A DNA stretch of 64,000 nucleotides from Piezodorus guildinii (lineage: Eukaryota; Arthropoda; Insecta; Hemiptera; Pentatomidae), in assembly GCA_023052935.1 (NCBI GenBank), contig CM041298.1:57344217-57408216 (forward strand), written 5' to 3'. This document shows, in pieces, positions 57,125-64,000 of this stretch. The first letter of the stretch is position 1. Each line of letters starts with the position of its first letter. A program made the position numbers and the translations under genes. The notes beneath the pieces are model-generated. The model was not told the DNA's origin, did no database searches, and saw only the letters and a program-made list of their open reading frames with translations.

Positions 57125-57365
57125 AACGTTGGCAGACAATAAATAGTTCAAACTATTTCATTGTTTTTCTCTCAATGACCACTACTCGGACCAATTTCCT
57201 GTTGTTAAAAAAAAAAAAAAAAAAATCAGTATGGAAAGAAGATAGTCACTGCTAATTTTTTAAAATAATGTTTTCTATAATTTTCTCAAACTGATCGTTA
57301 TTTGATTAGCCCTGAAGATGACATAAAAGTTGGGCCAAAACGTCGGCACACAAAATAAATAGGCC
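57125..57365 (+). repeat. Two Penelope-type terminal pieces
   Basis: ACGTTGGCAGACAATAAATA (57126 on) resembles the sequence after the 53446 core. At 57308, CCCTGAAGATGACATAAAAG, TTGGGCCAAAACGTCGGCAC is a second core with the G of GAAA lost. A poly(A) of about 19 lies between them. Confidence 0.6.
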
Positions 57366-57599
57366 TTCTTCTTAAAATTTTTTTTTTTGTATTTTTCAAT
57401 GATTGAACTTTAACCAGTTTCAATTAATTCCTTAATAAATCTAAGATCCTTATAATCAAATTCCCGCTCACGTTATGCTGTTTTGCAAAAAATAGAAGAA
57501 GAAAATTATGAGGATAATTGCAGCGCTTAGCAAATATACTTTCATTTTCAAGGTTTGTACCCAATTCTGGATATGACCGTTTAAAAATAAAACAAAATA

Positions 57600-58020
57600 A
57601 GTTATAAATGAAGGATTACTTGTTTAGTTGGAAACCGGTCGTCCCTGAGGTGAGTTGACGACTACCGGTCGGTCTCTGGGTCTGGTTTGGAAATGTTCTC
57701 ACCAGCTCCGGATATCGGCATGTTTACTCTCTTCACAGTTTGGCGCCTTCCCAAATCTCCCTTGGAGCCAAACTTCCAGCTCCTAAAGTCTATCTATAGC
57801 TGTCTCTTTAACAAACTATTCCAAACCCTTTCTTACCCACTTTTTTTCCCCCTTCTCTCTCCCAAGAATCTTCCACGCGCGAGTCTATGGCAGTTCGTTA
57901 CCATAGGATTTGCAATTTCCCATGCGACTGCCTCTTGCATAATGGCTACCATTTGACCTATCGAGTTTACATTTCCGTTAGCTTTTAAACATGAGCTGGC
58001 CTGTTGCTTATTAATGACTT
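57600..58020. other. GC-richer block, unidentified
   Basis: It contains ACCGGTCGTCCCTGAGGTGA and GACGACTACCGGTCGGTCTC, a short inverted ACCGGTCG arrangement, followed by an 89-codon open frame on + (57687-57956) without a known motif. It stands out from its AT-rich flanks and may be a retroposed piece. Confidence 0.35.
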
Positions 58021-58364
58021 GAATTGTTTAAGATTGGAAATTAAAGATAAATAAAACTATGAGGATAAATGTAATTCGTTTTTGCGACTTGGGATGATGA
58101 CTAGTATATCTTGAATAGGCAATAAAAGCAAGCACATTGCCTACCGACCTTCATAAACGAAATGTAATCCTTCCGCGGACACCCTTATTTCATTAATGAG
58201 ATCAATGAATTTCTAATTATTTATAATGGGTCTACAATATACAATTCACACATTCTAACTTTCAAGTTTCTGAACAGCAGTTATGCGAATATTTAAGCTC
58301 TCTACACACACCCCTTAGCCAAAACAACTTCATAAAAGGGATATTTCGAGTCGGCTTCCTTGCA

Positions 58365-59045
58365 CGTTTTACTATCACTTACCGACCTATATATGAAGTA
58401 TATAGTATGGAGAAGTATTATGCGATCGCGAAATTTTTGAATTCCAGTTAATAACGGAAATACACGCTTTGGGGTCCCTTGAGTCCAAATAACCAAGTTA
58501 AAAGGTGTGGGTCAAGTCTAGCGCGAAAACGACCAGTTGTAAAAAACAGAAATTTCATATTTTAAGAGCGTCTATGCCTGAGATGTTACATCAACTTTAC
58601 CATCAAAATCGGGCAACCAGAAGTGCCACTATATACCATGCATTTTACACATTTTCACGATTTCTTCAAAAATAGAAAAAACGATTTTGATCCAACTTGC
58701 TATATCGATGTAAAATTTAATAAGCTTTAATATTATGAGGCTTTCATTCTGATAAAAATCGTTTGACAGGGCTAAAACGTCGATATTTTATATTTTCTTC
58801 CTATAAAAGTAGCTTTAATTTTGTATATTTAAAACAATTAACCACGTCATTTCATTAGCATTGATAAAAAAACGACTAAATATACATACATCCATATATA
58901 AGTTGATCGAAATTGATAACCGACTAAAGTAGAAACAAGCAAAAATATCTTTTTCGGTAAACTTAAAAAAAAAAAAAAAATTAGAATAGTAATATAGATG
59001 TCTAATATACCGTTGGATAGTTAAGTATTAAAGAAAAAATGTTGT
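58365..59045 (-). repeat. R1 repeat copy
   Basis: It runs from TTTTACTATCACTTACCGAC through AATTCCAGTTAATAACGGAA and GTCCAAATAACCAAG to GTCTAATATACCGTTGGATA. The GGTGCGCGCAACAC end is missing. Confidence 0.75.
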
Positions 59046-59334
59046 CTTATATAAAGTAAAACTGCGGAAGGTAATGTAAAGAGACGAAAAAATAATAAAA
59101 GAAACTAAAAAAAAAACAACCAAATAATTGCTTAAAAAAATAAATTAAGAAACTAACCGAAATTATTTATTTATTTTGTAACATAAAGACTTTTCAACCA
59201 TTAAGGTTATTTTAGCCCAAAACTAATAATACTAAGACAATATTTTAAGTTAAATACAAACAATTATATAAGATAATTACATATAAAAAAAGATAATATA
59301 TATATATTAAAAATAAAAAACAGGAACTTTTTTT

Positions 59335-59560
59335 TTTTTTAAATTTTGGAAAATATTGATGTGTCTTTTAGATAATTCATTAGTTTGGTGGCTGACTCCT
59401 GGGCATTTTGTAATATTGTCCCAATATCATTCTCCATACCAATCCCTCTTCGCTAGGCTTCGAAGGAAAAGCAATCCAACAGTATATGTGGTACTGTGAG
59501 GAGAACCCCACAGGAGGTACATTGAGGCGGTGATCCCCTCGTCATCAGGTTAACTTTAAT
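59335..59560 (-). pseudogene. LINE C-terminal Cys/His end
   Basis: The minus strand reads GSPPQCTSCGVLLTVPHILL, then DCFSFEA, a stop, and ESATKLMNYLKDTSIFS. The C-x2-C....H-x4-C motif resembles the CSLCGVPLTVEHILLDC end of insect non-LTR ORF2. Only the tail is present. Confidence 0.75.
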
Positions 59561-59649
59561 CGAAATTAACTTGAATAGTACAATAATTTATTAGTTTGAG
59601 AATGCATAGTCAAGTGTTGAAATTGTAATAGGGAGAAATAATCCGGAGT

Positions 59650-59775
59650 CAGTCTAAAAATAAATTAATTTAAAAGCTTCGGCTCAAACTTTACATCATC
59701 TGATGTTTGTAGACCTGATGATAGCTCACAAGTTTAAGCCAAAAAGTCGCCAAATTAACATATCTTTAGTTTCTC
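59650..59775. repeat. Short foldback with damaged cores
   Basis: AGCTTCGGCTCAAACTTTAC with CATCTGATG on the left mirrors CCTGATGATAGCTCACAAGT, TTAAGCCAAAAAGTCGCC on the right. The stems are kept but neither strand has GAAA next to an intact CTGANGA. Confidence 0.55.
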
Positions 59776-60597
59776 AATAATTTCTAGCTATGATAATTTA
59801 GTATTTGCTTTAGCAACGGTTGCATAAGCTGAAGCATTATTATTAGTAAATTTATTTCCCCTTATTGTTAGTTCTTTTTATATACTTCAATGACATTATT
59901 ATTTGTAAAATAAACAAATTTATGGATAATAAAATTCTTTAGAAAAAGAGATAGGTCACCAAATAACTATATGTTATTAACTATAATGTCAACACAGTTT
60001 ACATTACTTAGCATACAATTTATTCTGCTAGCATTTATTAAGAGGGCTGATTATTAATGTATTTAAAATAGGAGATATAAATAACAGTCAGACCATAGAC
60101 CATGGTTGACCTTACGATCGGAGATCTTGTAACAATTTTCAAAACCGGTTTATCCAAAAATATACTAATAAATAGAAGAAAGCTGCCCTAAAAAGAAATC
60201 CTAGCTTTAGATCAGATTTTAAAACCCGTTCTAATAAATATGATTAACGATTGTGACAGAATGAAACACTAAACGCTAATTCTCTAGTCCATAACCATCC
60301 TGATTTAACACAAACAACTCATGCAATCCTCCATTTAACATCTTGGGAAAACAACTTCTGTAGCTTATTAAAAAAATAAAATAAACAAAAACAAGGTTGC
60401 AATTACAAGCAATCTAGAGGGAAGTTTTCAATATGATTTTGCTCTTATCAGAAACTTAATAAAATCTTGAAAAAACGAGTCATATAGACACTTTCATAGA
60501 ATCATTTCCTTGTTACTGGTAGGCAGATCGATTTAAAGGGAAGAGGAAAATATTTGTTAGGGTTTCGTATTCTTTAAAATAAACGTACATTATTTTA

Positions 60598-60671
60598 AAA
60601 AAAATCTGGTGCAGGCAACACATGACTGTTACTTATCGCGGTTGTAAAATCAATTTAAGAACTCATAAATA
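60598..60671 (+). repeat. R1 repeat, left end only
   Basis: AAAAAAATCTGGTGCAGGCA, ACACATGACTG and ATCAATTTAAGAACTCATAA match the first 70 bases of R1. The sequence then passes into a family A SINE; the rest of this R1 copy does not resume after the SINE. Confidence 0.7.
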
Positions 60672-60872
60672 GAGTTGTTTATTTATTGAACGTCGCTTTA
60701 TGCTACTGTGGCTAATCGGACGATGCTACAGTGGGATTCCTACATTTTGTCTAAAGGCTCGGGACCCCCTTTTAACGCCCCCTTCAAAGGACGGCATAAC
60801 TAAGGATTTTTTACTCCCATTAAAAAATCCTAGGACCACCTGCGGGTTTGAACCCGTGACCTTAGGCATAGG
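60672..60872 (-). mobile_element. tRNA-derived SINE, family A, inserted next to an R1 end
   Basis: On the + axis it runs from the tail (TTTATTTATTGAACGTCGC) through ACTAAGGATTTTTTACTCCC to GGGTTTGAACCCGTGACC and is cut before the A box. It sits immediately after the first 70 bases of an R1 copy. Confidence 0.82.
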
Positions 60873-61283
60873 ATTATCGATTACTTTAAACAAAACTTCT
60901 CTTTATATTATGCTTTAATATTTATAAAATTTATAATTTATCAGTAACAGACAGTAACTATTCTGGTCATTGCAGTTTAGAAAAATAATAATGGTTGTGA
61001 TACTGAATTTTTCAATGGAGGTTATCTTTACTTTGTAGATTTTCATCAAGGCTGGGCTTAGGAAACTTTGTCTTTTATGTGATTGGAAACAAAATTTAGT
61101 TCCAAAACCTTTCAAAACTTTTTTTTTCTCCAAATAACATATAAACTATAAATCCCCGGAATAATCATAAGTACTCATTTGAAGGATGATAAACTTTATA
61201 ACCACGTGGAAATAAATAGTCTAAATACGACCAGTATAAACAAAAATACTAATCAAGCAGCTAAAAAACATTCCGTCATTAAA

Positions 61284-62028
61284 AATCTGGTGCGGGCAAC
61301 ACACAACTTTCACTTACCTCCATTTTTAAAAGCAATGAAAGAATTTTCAAATACAGTTAGAGATAAACATACTTGAAACTATTAAAGAATTAATTAAATT
61401 GAATTTATATAGAAACATGTGTTTTATTAAAAAATAGATTATATTATTATCTGAAATAATCAGTTAGTTTTATGTTCTTTTCATCACTATCTATTAACTT
61501 TTAAAAGCTTGAGTATAAAATAATATTTTTTCTAAAATCTTTAGCTTTCCAGCGGTATATCATACATGTATATTACGGTTCTTATGTTCAAAAACAAAAC
61601 ACTGCATTAAAAAAAATATTTTATCTGTTTTCTCCTTTAGTTGGGTATCGAATTCATCCAATTTATATATTTACCTGATTTTCATCAGTGGTAACAAGAT
61701 AATATATTTATTTTTATAAAATCTACGAAATCAAAGGTACTTTAATGGAAAAACATTTAAAATGTCAGCATTTAAGCCCTGTCAGACCATTTTAATCAGA
61801 ATAAAAACTATATGATATTAAAGTCCTTTAAATTTTCCATCGATATAGCGAGGTTAATCAAAATCATCGGAACCGTTTTCGAGAAAATCGAAAAAAGGTG
61901 CAAAATGCATGGTGGCTCTTCTGGTAAGCTCATTTTGATGAAAAATGTTTTGTAACGTCTCGGTCGTATATTTGTCTTAAATATGAAATTTCAGTTTCAT
62001 AGGACTTACTGTTTCCGCCCGGGAGTTA

Positions 62029-62062
<34 letters not shown>

Positions 62063-62106
62063 CTTTTTGCGGGTCTTGGTCATTTAGACTCAGGGGACCC
62101 TAAAAT
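61284..62106 (+). repeat. R1 repeat copy with (CA)n expansion
   Basis: A near full-length copy from AAAATCTGGTGCGGGCAACA to GGGGACCCTAAAATAAATTG, lacking the right terminal block. A (CA)n run of about 28 bases (62030-62058) has grown at a site where other copies have only short ACACAC. Confidence 0.82.
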
Positions 62107-63059
62107 AAATTGATTCTAAAACCTAAAAAACACAGAGTTCGTTGGTGAAAAACAATATTGCAAACAAGTTGTAACGATATACGCTCAAAGCTAAAACGTA
62201 TTGAGCAATTACAGAATGGGTATGACTACTTCTACTGGTATCTTTTCGAAAAGTTCACCGAATAAAATAATGACCAGGCATCTTATAATAAGTTATGTGT
62301 ATTAAAGATATTCTTACTAGTAACTTATATAAATTAACAAAATTAAATATTTGCGAGCGAAGGCGTGGGTTACATATACAATAATTTTGTATAAATTATG
62401 ATGAGTTTCCTTTAGGTATTGTTAATAATAGACTTCTTATTTGCTAAAAAGTGTGGTATGGACAGTTCACTGACTGAGAAATTAATATATTTTTTTTAAT
62501 TCCTGGCTTTTTAAGAATAAAAATACTCCTCTTTCTTTAGAAAATTACCTTAGTAAAAATGCATATTACGGCTTACTTTTTGCTCAATTTACACAACGTT
62601 TTACTTCTACGTGATTAATAAACCCTTCAGAAAATTATCAAAAACAATATGATCAAGAAATTCTAGTCTTCCATGCTCCCGGTATTGTGTTATCCAAACT
62701 AACTGTGAACTGTGAACAGTAAATCACATTTATCAATAATACTAGAATACAAAAGACTAATCACAATAAAAGGAATAAAATGACGAAATTCGAATAAGTA
62801 CAATAATTCTGATGAATATTTTTTTCTCTTTCAATTCAAAACTTTCCGTGAGGATCACTTGAAGCAGTACCACCTTAGGTGCATTTGTTCTTATAATTGT
62901 AATAATAATACCAATAGACATTATTTATATGAAAATAAAAAATCATAATCCTGCTGATTATGAGAGAAAAAAAATGAATATTTACATATAAACCTTTCCT
63001 AATAGTAGATTAGGGTCTTTTGAACGGAGACAAGCAGAAATAGAAAAACTGGAGTAGCT
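62107..63059. other. AT-rich sequence, nothing recognised
   Basis: It starts after the last R1 copy. No exon, SINE or LINE was seen. Confidence 0.5.
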
Positions 63060-63460
63060 GGCACTTAGTTTTAAAATAATGGCCTGCTCTTGCGAATCTC
63101 ATACATAAGGGACCGTCGGTTTTGGTTAGTTACGCTCTGCAGCTCCTCCAACTATTTTCAGTTTTTGTAATATCATAGTCTGCCAAAGTCCACTTCATTT
63201 TTCTTGCTTAACTTATGGCGTGTAAAACGGACTAATCGGACTGAGTTGACTTTGTCCCTTGTATAATTCGTTCTATTCTTCTTTGACTGGCATGTATCTT
63301 TCTCTCCAAGTTCTTAATCAACGACAATGTCTGATATCTGACCCACATGTCAGTACAGGAATGATAGAGGTGTTAAAGATGATTAGTAAAAGCTTTGTAC
63401 CTCATTTCTTGTCGAATATTGAAAATATATTTAAGATCCCAAAATTTCTTCCGTGCTTTA
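63060..63460 (-). pseudogene. Possible LINE RT C-terminal remnant
   Basis: The minus strand contains LERKIHASQRRIERIIQG and, in another frame, KKMKWTLADYDI. These loosely resemble the LER..L.AQRA.ERR..G and K.KW.WAGH stretches of endonuclease-RT LINEs. It is decayed and low confidence. Confidence 0.35.
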
Positions 63461-63641
63461 TTATTTAATTGTGATTAAAAAATTAAAAACAAGGAGAATG
63501 GTCAAAAGTGAACCGATGGGAAGACTAAGTTACTTTTTATTTTAAGGAAATATAAGGAGGGTAGGAGAGGGATTATTTATGAGTGCTGTTTATTTAATTT
63601 AATGCTTCTATAACCGCCGAGTCAGTGCAATGGAATTCGCT

Positions 63642-63684
63642 GGTCTTGGACGAGTATCGCCTTCCTAGTCGGAGGTCCAAGACC
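63642..63684. repeat. 10-bp hairpin in GC-richer window end
   Basis: GGTCTTGGAC at 63642-63651 pairs with GTCCAAGACC at 63675-63684. It resembles a structured RNA or SINE head, but A and B boxes were not found. Confidence 0.5.
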
Positions 63685-63934
63685 TTGTTCTAACCTTGCC
63701 GTTCCTTGCCAACTGTCCGTTTGTTCCTCCACGTCCGACTTGGGTTATATTATACACTGATTATAAATAAGCGGTTATTATAGCATTATCTATAATAGTA
63801 AACGTGTAATTAGAAGAAGACGGAGCGGTTAAATGCTACCGTTTAAGTGCCCTCTCCCGTGCGGAAGGAGCATGAATGGGATTGGCGGAAGGAGGAAGGG
63901 CAGTGCTCCTCATTACGACAAATTGCTCTCCTAT

Positions 63935-63978
63935 CAGCTGACAGTCAGCTGTTTCCTTGCCAGCTGTTCCAACAGCTG
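63935..63978. promoter_or_regulatory. Cluster of four E-boxes (CAGCTG)
   Basis: CAGCTG occurs at 63935, 63946, 63961 and 63973, four times in 44 bases, inside a GC-richer stretch (63600-64000). CAGCTG is a bHLH-type binding word. No promoter or exon was recognised nearby; the gene it might serve would be beyond the window. Confidence 0.4.
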
Positions 63979-64000
63979 CGATCTGCCTACCGGCTAGGCG

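Overview
The window is about 70% A+T eukaryotic DNA with spliced genes, long introns and dense interspersed repeats. The protein sequences (a muscle protein 20 with a CH domain and calponin repeat, and an insect-like sestrin) and the transposon set (mariner, Jockey-like non-LTR elements, Ty3/gypsy-type gag and integrase, tRNA-derived SINEs, Penelope-type terminal repeats) point to an arthropod, most likely an insect. The species cannot be named from the sequence alone.

Two host genes are well supported. (1) Mp20 (calponin/transgelin family) lies on the + strand at 17603-27080. Four coding exons join in frame to 174 residues ending at a stop; the short first coding exon (about 10 residues) was not found. 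(2) Sestrin lies on the - strand at 30864-41198. Eight exons join in frame to 406 residues ending at a stop; the N-terminal exon(s), roughly 70 or more residues, were not found and probably lie above 41198. The genes are convergent: their stop codons are 3.8 kb apart across 27081-30863, a region filled by two tandem copies of a repeat. A 106-codon open frame at 47301-47618 (-) looks coding but is unrecognised.

The rest is repeats. 1-17600 holds a tandem array, a nest of one interspersed repeat (called R1 here, ends resembling ACTTTCACTTACCT / AGGTAAGTGAAAGT), a mariner transposase fragment and several broken LINE 3' ends, often head to head. The Mp20 introns hold a Penelope-like foldback, LINE pieces and three SINE families. 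The sestrin introns hold two LINE remnants, SINEs and two foldbacks. 41200-64000 holds a degenerate Jockey-like LINE, a 0.76 kb foldback with an internal minisatellite, a rearranged LTR element with gag and integrase facing away from each other, a CR1/Jockey-like LINE 3' end, more R1 and SINE copies, and a GC-richer end with four CAGCTG E-boxes.

The most interesting non-gene signal is a scattered set of terminal repeats resembling Penelope-like element ends. They carry hammerhead-ribozyme-like cores (CTGANGA, a stem, then GAAA), several arranged as long inverted repeats with a core on each strand. A second is a tRNA-derived SINE family whose tail reads poly(T), not poly(A), on the sense strand, supported by target-site duplications at two copies. 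A third is a sestrin with a displaced proton-relay histidine and a leucine in place of the leucine-pocket tryptophan.
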